A DNA stretch of 64,000 bases from Siphonodentalium dalli (Eukaryota; Mollusca; Scaphopoda; Gadilida; Siphonodentaliidae): assembly GCA_032622095.1 (NCBI GenBank), contig CP136066.1, positions 183,620,716-183,684,715 of the forward strand, in the 5' to 3' direction. The translations under genes and the position numbers were made by a program. The first letter of the stretch is position 1; every line of letters starts with the position of its first letter. The notes below the pieces were generated by a model. It made no database searches. It had not been told where the DNA came from and saw nothing but the letters and a program-made list of their open reading frames with translations. Positions 21,401 to 30,639 of the stretch are shown in pieces.

Positions 21401-22197
21401 AGGGTAAAACAAATACCGACTTACGACTGGATTTGATATGCAGGGATTCACACGAACTTTGTTTAATTACTCTGCCGGTCAAAAGCAATGACCCCAATCG
21501 ATCTGCAAGTCATTCCTTATAATCATATACCAATACATTTTAATAGAACATTAATCACTTGTACAACTTTTCAAAACTACCAAAACAATTGTCATTAACA
21601 TTTTGTTAACATTCCAAGACAATCTCCCAATAATAACACGCAGCGAGCGGGTTCACGCGATCGCCTTGTTCAAAGTGACGTAGGCGTTTCGTTCACTAGC
21701 CAATAACTGAAGTGTCGACTTCGGTTATTGGTTTGTGAACATCGGAAATGTTCATATTAACCGTATGACGAAATGTACTGATTCATGCGGGAGCTATACA
21801 GCAATGCCATAAATAATCGACTTCTTAACCACAGCAGAAATATGGGTAAGTTTTCAGGATTTAGTCGGAAATATGGCTCACTGAGAGCTTTCCGCTGAAT
21901 GGCAACAAGCCATATTTCCGACTAAATCCTGAAAACTTACCCATAATTCTCCTGTGGTTAAGGAGTCGATTATTTAGGGCATTACTGTAATTGTGTGAAT
22001 GTAGAAGGTACGTGATTATTCTTATATTATATGTCTTTACAGATAGAGTGGAAATATTCAATGCACTGTATGACAACAACATGGTAGAAGAAACATCATT
22101 GGACAATAACAATAACAGTCAACAATCACCCGACATCGTGCAGCTGGCCGATGCTTTGTTATTGTTGCAACCGTTGACTGATGAGGACACCGACTAA
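12760..22197 (+). CDS. Unrecognised six-exon gene, acidic 185-aa protein
   Basis: Exons 12,760-12,870; 13,479-13,597; 14,864-14,920; 16,828-16,871; 20,693-20,764; 22,043-22,197. They sum to 558 bp, exactly 186 codons with the stop. All introns begin GT (GTAAGT, GTAAGT, GTGAGT, GTATGT, GTAAGT) and end AG, and the phases (0, 2, 2, 1, 1) are consistent. The ATG is preceded in frame by TAA 12 bp upstream; it also directly follows an AG, so an upstream exon cannot be excluded. The protein is Asp/Glu/Asn-rich, has no signal peptide or membrane segment that I see, contains a CC pair (NDCCYNE), Cys residues in exon 5 (GCYSDEQLC), an NNNNSQQS stretch and a Leu-rich C-terminus (LADALLLLQPL). I do not recognise a family. 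The introns are filled with SINEs, foldbacks and MITEs. Confidence 0.62.
12871..13478 (+). other. Intron 1 of the 185-aa gene
   Basis: Non-coding, AT-rich, with a short repeated phrase (ATAATTGCATACTATTTCGATAGC-like step occurring twice near 13,220-13,270). No inserted element recognised. Confidence 0.5.
13479..13597 (+). CDS. Exon 2 of the 185-aa gene
   Basis: Preceded by GGGCAG and followed by GTAAGT. Encodes an acidic stretch (HDDADDDPTLAEL) and ends with two bases of a split Ile codon. The alternative acceptor CTATAG five bases upstream would give an early stop. Confidence 0.65.
13598..14863 (+). other. Intron 2 of the 185-aa gene
   Basis: AT-rich non-coding sequence; no mobile element recognised in it by eye. 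Confidence 0.5.
14864..14920 (+). CDS. Exon 3 of the 185-aa gene
   Basis: 57 bp, preceded by TTGTTTCAG (strong pyrimidine tract) and followed by GTGAGT. Encodes DDAITEPDGQGNDCCYNE. Confidence 0.65.
15043..15915. mobile_element. Foldback element with about 360-bp inverted arms
   Basis: Left arm about 15,043-15,400 and right arm about 15,556-15,915 are imperfect reverse complements around a spacer of about 150 bp. Outer ends read CAGCCTGTTTTCCCGAAAA and its counterpart TTTTCAGGTGAACAGGCCG. Recurrent words include TCGATTATGTGC, ATAACGG and CACATTATC. It sits in intron 3 of the 185-aa gene. A solo arm lies at 34,521-34,896 and fragments at 11,630, 45.8-46.1 kb and 57.9 kb. No coding capacity seen. 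Confidence 0.82.
16617..16810. mobile_element. Hairpin MITE copy (reverse orientation), intron 3
   Basis: Contains one solo arm (16,617-16,652, ending TAATGCATTGG) and one imperfect hairpin at 16,685-16,749 (arms GCATTATCTTATATATG / CATATATAAGAGAATGC, loop containing CTATGG). It ends with the family terminus CAGCTCCCACCATGAACC...AAAGGTTTAAC. Same family as 21.3, 27.6-28.0 and 28.8-29.07 kb. Confidence 0.7.
16828..16871 (+). CDS. Exon 4 of the 185-aa gene
   Basis: 44 bp, preceded by TGTTTTATTTCAG and followed by GTATGT. Encodes IDLGNEGENEHERR. It lies close to a hairpin MITE that ends about 25 bp before it. Confidence 0.62.
17040..17352. repeat. Segmental duplication, left part
   Basis: 17,040-17,215 is an inverted match to about 20,010-20,150, and 17,216-17,352 a direct match to about 20,265-20,395 (GAACTTATCTGACACAACGG, CAACATAACGAGTTGAAGAT). 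The block continues after the SINE at 17,806. Confidence 0.75.
17353..17805 (+). mobile_element. tRNA-derived SINE in the duplicated block
   Basis: Plus-strand head beginning near 17,368 with A-box-like TGGTTAGCGTGTCGG (about 17,385) and B-box-like GGGTTCGCAGC (about 17,429). The body ends with TTAATCGCTATATAAA and a T/A-rich tail ending near 17,800. The homologous block at 20.4 kb lacks it, providing an approximate empty site (after GAAGATCCTCTA). It lies in intron 4 of the 185-aa gene. Confidence 0.7.
17806..18250 (+). repeat. Segmental duplication, right part (copy 1)
   Basis: Direct match to about 20,430-20,930, starting ACAACGTGAGGCTTCAAATCG and running through the exon 5 homologue and flanking intron to the CTAACACGAATT region. 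Copy 2 carries the functional-looking exon. Confidence 0.82.
18063..18119 (+). pseudogene. Dead duplicate of exon 5
   Basis: 57-bp homologue of the exon at 20,693-20,764, in frame (GADAAVDSAEQLCAN...) but missing 15 bp and with the acceptor dinucleotide AG changed to GG. The donor GTAAGT is kept. It lies in the 17.2-18.25 kb block duplicated at 20.27-20.93 kb. Confidence 0.6.
18397..18766 (-). mobile_element. tRNA-derived SINE with 12-bp target duplication
   Basis: Minus-strand element flanked by CATTTGCTTTCA at 18,385-18,396 and 18,767-18,778. Minus-strand reading: run of G (18,749-18,764), tRNA-like head with A box TGGTTCAGTCGGTAATTGG and B box GGATTCAATTCC (near 18,671-18,684), body, 3' end GCGACGTTAAACACCAA and a (TAAA)n tail (18,398-18,455). 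The 3' end resembles SINEs seen in mollusc genomes. The plus-strand frames here are shadows. Confidence 0.88.
19000..19325. repeat. Dispersed repeat R1, copy 1
   Basis: About 320 bp starting AATTCACCCTCTGTGGACC, with a second related CACCCCTCTGGGGGCC block near 19,265. A diverged copy lies at 61,995-62,325 with the same two blocks in the same order. No coding capacity seen. Confidence 0.72.
19566..19630. repeat. Short palindromic repeat
   Basis: GAAATGTTCAGATAATAA and TTATTATCTGAACATTTC face each other over about 25 bp, forming a roughly 62-bp hairpin. The arm matches a phrase in the duplicated blocks at 17.9 and 20.5 kb. Confidence 0.7.
20010..20930. repeat. Segmental duplication, copy 2 (with exon 5)
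   Basis: 20,010-20,150 is inverted relative to 17,040-17,215; 20,265-20,930 is direct relative to 17,216-17,352 plus 17,806-18,250 and lacks the SINE. It contains the intact exon 5. Confidence 0.8.
20693..20764 (+). CDS. Exon 5 of the 185-aa gene (intact copy)
   Basis: 72 bp between CGTCTTGTAG and GTAAGT, encoding GADAAVGARGCYSDEQLCAN... A second version of this exon lies in a duplicated block at 18,063-18,119, where the acceptor AG reads GG; only this copy has a usable acceptor. Confidence 0.65.
21331..21397. repeat. Near-perfect 67-bp hairpin, intron 5
   Basis: Arms CCAATGCATTCTCTTATATA and TATATAAGAGAATGCATTGG continue through TGCGAG/CTCGCA around a CTATGG loop. It is the cleanest member of the hairpin family at 16.7, 27.6-28.0 and 28.8-29.0 kb. 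Confidence 0.85.
21799..21987. mobile_element. TA-flanked palindromic MITE (mariner-like ends)
   Basis: 189 bp flanked by TA (21,797-21,798 and 21,988-21,989). Ends CAGCAATGCC / GGCATTACTG; the arms of about 75-80 bp (TAATCGACTTCTTAACC, GGATTTAGTCGGAAATATGG) are nearly perfect inverted copies. A solo arm occurs at 37,635-37,735. CAGT-type ends and TA duplication suit Tc1/mariner mobilisation. It ends about 55 bp before terminal exon 6. Confidence 0.85.
22043..22197 (+). CDS. Exon 6 (terminal) of the 185-aa gene
   Basis: Preceded by TATGTCTTTACAG. Completes an Asp codon with the last base of exon 5, encodes DRVEIFNALYDNN and ends LTDEDTD with TAA at 22,195-22,197. The best-supported exon: strong acceptor, coding-like composition, and a downstream AATAAA. 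Confidence 0.68.
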
Positions 22198-22363
22198 ATT
22201 TTTAGTCTGTGACAGACAATGACATGTCTTTCGTCAATGGTATTCCTAGCTTTTCCCAGGGGATCCACCTGGTTTTGTATGCTGGAATATCTTCTGGTTG
22301 CTTTCTTTTTATGTTTTCTCTTTATTGAATATTCCTTGTCACATGTGTCAACCAGAGGCGAAA

Positions 22364-22369
22364 AATAAA
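22364..22369 (+). promoter_or_regulatory. Candidate polyadenylation signal
   Basis: AATAAA about 170 bp after the TAA stop of the 185-aa gene, after a T-rich stretch. A plausible 3' end for that transcript. Confidence 0.45.
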
Positions 22370-22639
22370 TATTCATCGGATCGAATGAAATGACTTGGTC
22401 TCGCTTTCCCCTTATTCGCCACCCACACGAATCGAGTTCAGTATTGAAATTCAGAGGAAAATATTACCCCACACACAGATGGCCGCAAAAATGGCAGCGA
22501 AAATTCAACCTTCCGTTTTGGTACCGACTGAAATTTGTTTCTCACAGCCTGATAGAAATTCACTTAGACAACCGAAATATAGAATTTCGGTTTTGGACAC
22601 CAGAGATGACTTTCGCCGTAAAATCCCTAAAGAGTGCCT

Positions 22640-24735
22640 ACGGGATGGAAAGTGGAAACGGGATGGAGTCCCAAAAAACCCTGTAAACCATCTGTTCATG
22701 GAAGTAAAACAGCAGAAAAGCGGCTTAGAAGAATCCAACGCAGGCAGATAGCGGAAGATAGAACCAACAATCTGGAGAAAATAATGGAACTGAGCGAAAC
22801 CGATATCAAAGGCTTCTACTGTCTGGTCAAGACTCAAAGGGTCTCCTCGTCATCAAGTACCCCGTTCATGGAAGTTAATGGAGTCATCATGAAGACCGAA
22901 GAAGATATCTGCGATGGGTTAGCGACCTACTTTGAAAATCTTTCCACTCCGTTAAACTTAGAATCCTTCGACGATGATTTCAAACTCCTCGTGGAAAAGG
23001 ACGTCAACCTTCTAACCAAACACTACACCGACAATAAACAAGAAATGAACTACACTACACCGGAAGAAGTCACCAAGTGCATCGCATCTTTCAAGGCTGG
23101 CAAAGCACCAGACGTGGGTGGACCAACAGTGGAGCACCTGAAGCATGGAGGTCCTGTAGTAGCAGGAGCAATCAGTACCATCGTCAACAAAGTGTTTAAG
23201 GAAGCTAGAGTCCCAAACAATCTCAAGAACGGACTCGTCTGCCCTATCTACAAGAAAGGAGGAAAGCCAAAGGATGATCCTAACTCATATCGGAAAATCA
23301 CAATTACAAGTACAATCGGAAAAGTTATTGAAAAATGACATCTGGCAAGAAACAAGGATATCATTAGTAACATCCAGCAGTCCTTACAAAAAGGCTTCAC
23401 AGAGGGCGAGTCTCCTACTACAGCTGCTCTACTCGTTACAGAAGCCACCCAGGAGGCAAAAGAAGAGAAGCACCCCCTATACATTGCTTTCATTGATGCA
23501 AGGAATGCGTTTGATGTCGTCTGGCATGATGGCCTCTTCCGTGAACTACATAAAGCAGGCATAACTGGAAACAACTGGCTCCTATTTAAAGACTGGTATG
23601 CCAACCTCAACTCGACTGTGAAATGGGGAACCCACGAATCACGCCAAATTCTCGAGCTGCAGGGAGTGAGACAAGGGTGTATGTGGTCTCCCTCAGCCTA
23701 CAAAATCTTTATCAATGGACTACTAGAAATGCTCGACTCCAACGACATAGGCTTCAACATTGGAGGAGTCTATCTTGGAAGACCCACTGTGGCAGACGAC
23801 GTCACCTTCATCTCACAAGATCCCCAATAACTTCAAATAATGCTAAACATACTCTGCAACTATGCCAACCGAAACCGTTATCTGATCAGCGTTGGCAGCA
23901 AACACCACGACCTAAACTGGACAATCAACGGCATCAGAATGGAACCAGTCGACAAAGCCGTTTATCTGGGCATCACAAGGGATAAGAGCTCCAGACATGA
24001 TACACGTGAGGTAGCGCGAGAAAGAGTTGCTGAGGCCAGGAAAAGCTCACATGCCCTTCTCAGAGCCGGCTTCCATGGTCTAAATGGACTCAGCCCTTAG
24101 AACTCTGCCCACCTCCTCCGCTGCTACATACTACATCGGCTAACATACGGAATGGACGTCATTATCATAAACAAAACCGATCTACAACTACTTGCAACTT
24201 TCCACATAAAGACTATGAAGAGAATACAGCACCTCCCACAACGTGTAGCAAACTGTGCCTCACTCCTAACCCTGGGTATGGTGCCCAAAACATATATGGA
24301 AAAGAGTGATTGACGAAGCCGTGGATAAACACTGGATCAACACACTAAAAGCTGAAGCCAGACTATAATCATCTCTGACCTATCTAAACTGTGAAGACGC
24401 TCAACCATGGAAGATCCATCCTATTTTGGGAAACATGTGGAACCGACCCATTTGCTGTTACTATGGCTACAATCAAACTAAAAATGGCTGCTGGAAGCTA
24501 TATCCTACAGAAGCAGAGAGCTAGATCCTTCTTCATACTATTAACGACATTATCGCAGCTGAATCACCACTGCTGTGAGCACAGATCCTGATGTCCAAAA
24601 AAAGAATGCTACAGATGATACTTGACTGCTCCAAGCTCAACATACCATCTCAACTGGCATGCCGTATCGAGGTCGCTTCCATGGGTCTCTGCTACAAACT
24701 CAATGATTACATCCAATAAGAAGAAGCAGACTCTC
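22640..24735 (+). pseudogene. Decayed non-LTR retrotransposon (LINE), RT region
   Basis: Non-LTR reverse transcriptase remnant read across several frames. Thumb-side N-terminal motifs include AGKAPDVGGPTVEHLK and NGLVCPIYKKGGKPKDDPNSYRKITI (to 23,336). After a frameshift comes LYIAFIDARNAFDVVWHDGL (motif A), then GVRQGCMWSPSAYKIFINGLL and TVADDVTFI (catalytic ADD) before a stop at 23,828. Downstream pieces are NWTINGIRMEPVDKAVYLGI and HLLRCYILHRLTYGMDV, with a degraded tail to about 24,735. Stops and frameshifts throughout mark it as dead. The motif style suggests the Jockey/I group, but the clade is uncertain. Confidence 0.82.
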
Positions 24736-25555
24736 CTAAACTCAGAATAGAAACGAACTTCCGATGTTTTGTTTATATTCACCATATCACGAATCTCTTC
24801 AATTAAAATACGCAGGCTGTATGTAAGAAAACCATAGTCTGAAATGGTAACGCGTTCAAGATAATATATTATATACCCATGCTTGTAATTATAGATTATA
24901 AAATATATTGGTTTCGCGAATGACCAACTCAGAATTCCGTTAAAATAACAATAACAACCAGCACCTAATTAACGAAGAGTAGGGTATCGACATACGCCAA
25001 CAGGCGGTTCTCCTACCAAAAGAGGTATCTACCAGCTAGGTAAAGGTCATAAATCAATTCCGATATTCTCAGGCTATCGATATTTAGAAGAAATGGGCGA
25101 AAATCATTGTGTGAAAAGACATTTTCGTCGCAAACATGGAACTTTGATCACATTTCATCACATTTCAATAAAACTGTTTTTACCCAAGATGACAGTCAAA
25201 ACACAAAAATCAGTGTTTGTTACACCACCAAATTTAATTTCAACCTGACATGTCATGATGGTGGATTAGGTTAAAGGGACTCAAAAATAATCGCCACCAT
25301 GTTGTTGTTGTTGAAATCAGCTGTTTACTGCCTGTTCCTAATGCTTCTATAAACTGCATGCATGGTTTATCTCCCCTGATACAGCCTGATATGCTATAAA
25401 TAGATTGGGGATATCCCTGTGTTCTGTCAAGAATGGTTTCACTGTCAGGATATCGTTAGAAAAAGACTGAGATATATTGAGCTTAAATTGGCAAAATGCG
25501 ATCAAATAAGAAGTTTTCGTAAGCGGGAAGATGCCGAAAAATTGGAAAGAGCAAC
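24736..25555. other. No gene seen
   Basis: AT-rich non-coding DNA after the LINE. Small frames only, without motifs. Confidence 0.55.
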
Positions 25556-25564
25556 GAATGGTGT

Positions 25565-26090
25565 GTGTCTTCCATGCAAATCTGCGGAGCAAAAGTTAAA
25601 GAGTTGCATATACTTCTGAGTGTGACTTGATGTGGTACTAGACAACAGGTATTTATCTGGTGGGTCCGCTTCGTAAATTATAAAATTTTGCTATAAATAT
25701 ATTTTTGAGAATTTTTTTCTGGAATTACATATCACTTGACCTACATAACTTATATTTGTCAGATTCGAAATATCAATATAAAATTCAAAAATAAATACAC
25801 CAACATTATAATTTATAATGGAACAAGTTCCAATTGGACCCGCCAGTCGCCAGATAAATACCCAGGGACGCCAGAGAAGGGGGACATACGGGGGCACTTG
25901 CCCCCCTTGCTGGCCTGACTCATGTGAGGCCAGTGGGTACCCGAAAAGTGCCCTCCTGGTTGGTTTGCCCCCTTGCCCGTTGATGCTTCTGGCGTCCCTG
26001 TAAATACCTGTTGTTTTCAACACTACATCAAGTCACACTCAGAAGTATGTGCAACTCTAAATTTTGCTCTGCAGATTTGCATGGAAATCC
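25565..26090. repeat. Inverted repeat around a GC-rich insert
   Basis: Left arm about 25,568-25,660 (CTTCCATGCAAATCTGC...CACTCA-type block, CAACAGGTATTTA) is inverted at about 26,000-26,085 (TAAATACCTGTTG...GCAGATTTGCATGG). Between the arms lies AT-rich DNA and a GC-rich block (25,820-25,995) flanked by CAGGGACGCCAGA / TCTGGCGTCCCTG, itself an inverted pair. Looks like a small GC-rich transposon nested in a foldback. Confidence 0.7.
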
Positions 26091-26099
26091 CCATTCAAA

Positions 26100-26560
26100 A
26101 TTGGTCACTTGACCTCGAGATCTCTCTTAAACTCAAAGAACAGATACAGAAAAGAACATATACAGACGAGATGATGGATCAGTCACAGACATGCTGTCTG
26201 AGGTAAAGCTCCCAGAAGGAAAGAACAGCGACTGGTTAAATACCACAAAATAGTCATGGGGTTGCTCCCAGCACTTCCTAAGCCTGATTATCTAAAACAC
26301 AAGGCAAATACAGGCTACAGCCAACAAAATTTGAGGACTGTACGTGTCAGTCAAAATCCGGTGGAGAAGGAGGTGTGTAACAACACAGAATCGTTCCAAC
26401 TTCTGCGTACTAGCAGCTCACAATGCGAAAACTCCTTCTTTGTTAAAACAACTGTGGAATGGAACCACCTGGAATAGTCGGTTGTTGATATCAGTGACAT
26501 TGACGGTTTTCTATCTGCTCTGCGAGGGGAACAACAGTATGGGGTGTTTTCAACAATGGT
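26100..26560 (+). pseudogene. LINE 3' fragment (RT C-terminal tail)
   Basis: A frame from about 26,256 encodes KPDYLKHKANTGYSQQNLRTVRV and, near the end, SFFVKTTVEWNHLE followed after a stop by VVDISDIDGFLSAL. The SFF...T...WN.L pattern is the usual C-terminal signature of CR1/Jockey-type LINE proteins. No RT core is present, so a 5'-truncated copy. Confidence 0.6.
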
Positions 26561-26849
26561 AACAAGGAACTATTGCTTAACTATTTATAATTTATGCTTA
26601 TTTATCATATATAATAAATTATTTTTCAATTATTTCGCTTGCTGCTTATATTTATACTCCAAAATCATTTGGATGGCTCAAACAACAACATTGTCATTGC
26701 ATATATTAAGTACTATATGGGAGATCAATCTAACATGTAATGGCTGATTATGCTTAAGCGTAACTCCATTACGCTTTAAAAGCATAATTGGTTTTTATTG
26801 CCTTACAGCGTTATATGTAATGGTAGACCTACATGTATCTAACTTAGTA

Positions 26850-27170
26850 AGGCTGAAGGGGTCAATCTCACCAAAAAAAGTGCTGAAGGGTACACAGGAT
26901 TTGAAAATGTGCTGAATGGTATACAGGGTTTGAAATGTCGTTCTAAATGACGTTTAGATTTCGTATCTGCCATGATTTCTGTTAGAAAATAATTGATTAC
27001 GTTCCAATGAACAGAAAATGAACTGAAAACAAACTGCTCATGGGCGTCGGACTTTCAGAAACACAGTTTAAGTAACGGTGTTAGTGGCGATCACAAACCT
27101 TCAGCACATTTTCAAACCATGTGTACCCTTCAGCACATTTTTTGGTGAGAGTGACCCCTTCAGCCTTAGA
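26850..27170. mobile_element. MITE with about 70-bp inverted ends
   Basis: Left end TAAGGCTGAAGGGGTCA and right end TGACCCCTTCAGCCTTA; the match continues inward through ACCAAAAAAAGTGCTGAAGG and AAAATGTGCTGAA for roughly 70 bp on each side. The central 150 bp is unique. About 320 bp overall and non-coding. Confidence 0.82.
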
Positions 27171-27174
27171 AAGG

Positions 27175-27600
27175 TTTAATGTTCTGGGCGGATGGTAAGA
27201 TGGTAAAAAATAGTTGTTTCCTCATAGAATCTCCACATATATATTCAGACAGACAGATGGGGAGGGGTGTTGAAAAATGCTTTGGGAAAACATTTGTAAA
27301 GAGGGAAAGAAATTGGTTGCGGGGGTGGGTGAATCGCAGAAATGGTAAAATGTAAAAAAGTATCATATGTGTCTGAATATATATTACCCCCCCCCCCCCC
27401 CCACCCCCACCTCCAGAGCAAATTGAAATAAATTTAAATCCATATACCCTGTTTTTCTCATGGCATTTTTTTTTGGTGTTTTGTTGAATAAAATAAACTT
27501 ATGACTGAGATTACTCCTTCAGTCTTGATACTTTTCCAAAAATGCCATTTTTTGGCATTTTTGTCTGTTTAACAAATGTTGGGGCATAAATAGAAAAAAC
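27175..27600. other. Non-coding stretch with a C homopolymer
   Basis: Run of 16 C at 27,387-27,402. No gene seen. Confidence 0.5.
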
Positions 27601-27604
27601 AACC

Positions 27605-28010
27605 AGTCATGCTTATGCATTCTTTTATATATATGAATATCGCATATATACAATCTTAAATATAAGAGACTGCACTGGCTTAGAAGTTCAATATAAGTAT
27701 TGTTAGCTTAATGCATTCTCTTATATATGCAATGCATCCTATTGGAGACTCGCATATGTAAGAGGATGCATTGGCACAAGTTTTCAAAAAAATTCATGAA
27801 GCTCCAATTATGGAAGGATTAATCATAAATAATGGTCTCCAATATGGCAGGTTGTAAATATAAAAGAATCCACTGGCTTGCATGGTCAAGATAAATGTTG
27901 TTATGCCAATGAATTCTCTTAAATATGTGAGTCTGCCTATGGGAGACTGTCATATATAAGAGAATGCATTGGTACAGTGTTTTCGCTAAATTTCAGGAAG
28001 CTCCAGTCAT
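27605..28010. mobile_element. Hairpin MITE cluster A
   Basis: Three units: 27,613-27,681 (degraded), 27,708-27,774 and 27,904-27,972. Each has ATGCATTCTCTTATATATG-type arms facing CATATATAAGAGAATGCAT-type arms around a short CTAT(T/G)GG loop. Units are joined by a conserved spacer (GGTCAAGATAAATGTTGTTA) and followed by a conserved tail (CACAGTGTTTTC...TCAGGAAGCTCCA). Confidence 0.8.
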
Positions 28011-28776
28011 GAAATGTGCAAAATTATTTAGAACACTTTCAATTGTAAAACGATAGCATCACAATGTGTTTGGAAATCCCTTCACAGTTTGTAAGTCTAA
28101 CACATAATTTGTTCAAAAATAGTTTTGTCTTCACCATAGACTAATAAGAAATCAGGTTTTGTACACAATCTAGTCAGAAAATTACTAAAACTATGAAAAA
28201 GCTGTTAATTTTATTTCTTGCTTTTGAAATACCTGACCATCATATATTGAATTTGGCTCAGTGTGATACACTCCAATTCTTGAAGACACACAACTTGAAA
28301 AACCCTTACTCTTACAGATGGATTAATCATTATCTCTTTCTATAACAAGTATTTTATAGTTTCCTGTGTATAACATAATAAATATGAATCGAAGACCCCT
28401 GTCTGGAAAAACTTCTATCAATTAGTATTATAATAAGCATACAATCAATGTCCAGTATTTTAGGGCTCGTGTTTATTGGAACTTTTTCTAAAAAAAATAG
28501 GAACAAATATATATCCCACTTAATTCTCGCATTAAAAAATACATATTGATTTAAAATCAATATTAATTGATAGTAACATTTCCAGACAGGTATCTCCAGC
28601 TTATTTTTATTATTTTATAACCAGTAAACTATACAACACATGTTAGAGGAAGTGATAATCCATCTTTAGTGAATTTGGAAATTTGTAAATGATTAAATAT
28701 CTTCTGTAAAGCAGGAAAATAAAATCTACAAAATATGCAGTTGGAAGAACTTGGGAGACTCAAATATATAATATAA
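28011..28776. other. No gene seen
   Basis: AT-rich non-coding DNA between two hairpin MITEs. Confidence 0.5.
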
Positions 28777-29068
28777 CCATTTCTTGATGGGAGCTGCGCT
28801 AGTGGAGCGTTGAATCATGTGCCAGTGCATTCCCTTATATATGCAGGTACCATAGGTAGCCTCACATATATAAGAGAATGCACTGGCTTACAAGGTCAAG
28901 GTAAATATTGTTAGGCCAGTGTAATATATTCTCTTATATATTCTAGGATCCCTACTGGAAACTACCATATATAAGAGAATGCATTAGCACAGGGTTTTTT
29001 TGCAATATTTCCAATGCTCCAATCATGGAAGGGTGAATGCTGCTCCCATAATGAAAGGGTTAATTGAT
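28777..29068. mobile_element. Hairpin MITE, most complete copy
   Basis: Begins CTTGATGGGAGCTGCGC and ends GCTGCTCCCATAATGAAAGGGTTAA, giving imperfect inverted termini. Inside are two hairpins (28,821-28,887 and 28,915-28,986) separated by the spacer CAAGGTCAAGGTAAATATTG. This shows the family architecture: terminal repeat, hairpin, spacer, hairpin, terminal repeat. Confidence 0.78.
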
Positions 29069-29918
29069 TTTATTCCTAAATAGACAATTTTTGTTGTAAT
29101 TAGTTTTAGTTCCGACCCTCCAGGTTCGGTATTTTGTCTCATAAATGAACCACATAGTTTTGATTACTCTGACTACTGATGGTATACTAGCACCTCCATA
29201 AATCCTGAATAACATAGGTGAATCATGGGTACAAGATAAAAAATATAGGATAGAAGCCATGGTTATTTCACACTATTATAAATATGAAAATAATTACATT
29301 TTTGCTGCTGAAATATTGTCCATAACCCCAGCTCACCAAGAAGTATGAGACTGAATTATATCTAAGATGTCATTTTGACAAAAAAATAATCAATTTGATG
29401 CTCAATGACAAACTGTGAGATAAATCTTACAGTTCCAGGAGATTTCACTCCATTGTCACTATACATATTTTCTTATCTGGTACCTGCTGGTAAACAGAAA
29501 AACCACCTATTTGTTATTAGTATTCAGTATAGGAGTCTGGGGTCTGCCATGAGAGGGATGGACATCATCAATATCATGAAGAGATATATTTAAGAAGACT
29601 TATATTAAATGATTTATTAATAAGGTACTTAACACATGTATGAATTTTCACTAATGAATTAAATTTAATATAATTACAAGTCTGTTAATAACTGAATACC
29701 ACAACTGACTGTCACTAGCTGTGATAGACTTGCAATTGAATTTATTAACTGAGTAATTGGCAATCGTGAATATTTTTGTGGGAGCTTCTGGCATGATTTA
29801 GTCCTTGTTCAAATTATTGTTGAATGTTGGGTCAACAGCCTGGAGCTATCTTGTTGAAAATGAAGAAACCCCCTCCCCTAGATCATGTCATGAATCTTTA
29901 CTCTGCTTAGCGCCTGTA
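29069..29918. other. No gene seen
   Basis: AT-rich non-coding DNA; short frames only. Confidence 0.5.
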
Positions 29919-30355
29919 GAGATCTTATTCCATCAGTACAAAACTTGGGAATTTTGTTATGTTTTGATAGTGAACTTTATAACACTGAACAAACAAGGCA
30001 GGGAACATATTTCTTTGTTTATATTTGTTCCTCGATAATCAACTTCAAAGTATGGGGTGGTCCCAGCTCGAAAATGCATGCTTTTTGTGGCTTTAGTGAG
30101 CTGATATCACAAAAACACTGAATTAATTACCCTGCAGAAATTCCATGATTGTAAGTGCGCATAGCAAACTCACCCATCAAGTCTGTTAAATAATGTCATC
30201 TCGAGTTGGCACTTTCACCTACTTATGAATAAACTATTAAGCGACAGGTATTAATAAAGAAATATATTCCCCTTGTTATTTTTTCAGCTTTATAAGGTTC
30301 TCTATCAATACTTAAAAACGTTCCCGAGGTTTTGTACTGGTAGAATATGATTTAT
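29919..30355. mobile_element. MITE family X, copy 1
   Basis: Inverted ends ATTCCATCAGTACAAAAC and GTTTTGTACTGGTAGAAT, followed outside by ATGATTTATACGGGC. The internal block (TTGTTCCTCGATAATC, GGGGTGGTCCCAGCTCG, ATGCATGCTTTTTGTG) recurs at 43.1 and, inverted, 55.7 kb. About 430 bp, non-coding. Confidence 0.75.
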
Positions 30356-30370
30356 ACGGGCATTCGCCTC

Positions 30371-30625
30371 TGGGAGGCCAAATTGTCATTTAATAATGAA
30401 ATGCGCTTAAGTGCAATTAATTGCACTTAAGCACAAATAATTACACTTAAGCACAATTAGTTGAACTTATCATTGTGCTTAAGAGCAATCATTGCTCTTA
30501 AGTGCAATCGATTGTGATTAAGCATAGTGATTTTTTCTTGAAAACATAATTATTTGTGCTTAAGCGCAATCAATTTTGCTTACGCACAATCAATTGCCTA
30601 ATCTTAAGCGCATTTAATGGTTATA
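30371..30625. mobile_element. GCTTAAGC palindrome-array element, diverged copy
   Basis: Starts TGGGAGGCCAAATTGTCATTTAATAA, like the two elements at 31.2-32.0 kb, and then holds about eight degraded copies of the TTGCGCTTAAGCGCAA palindrome (for example TTGCACTTAAGCACAA) at intervals of about 25-30 bp. The right end is not clear. Confidence 0.65.
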
Positions 30626-30639
30626 CATGTATGTAACTA

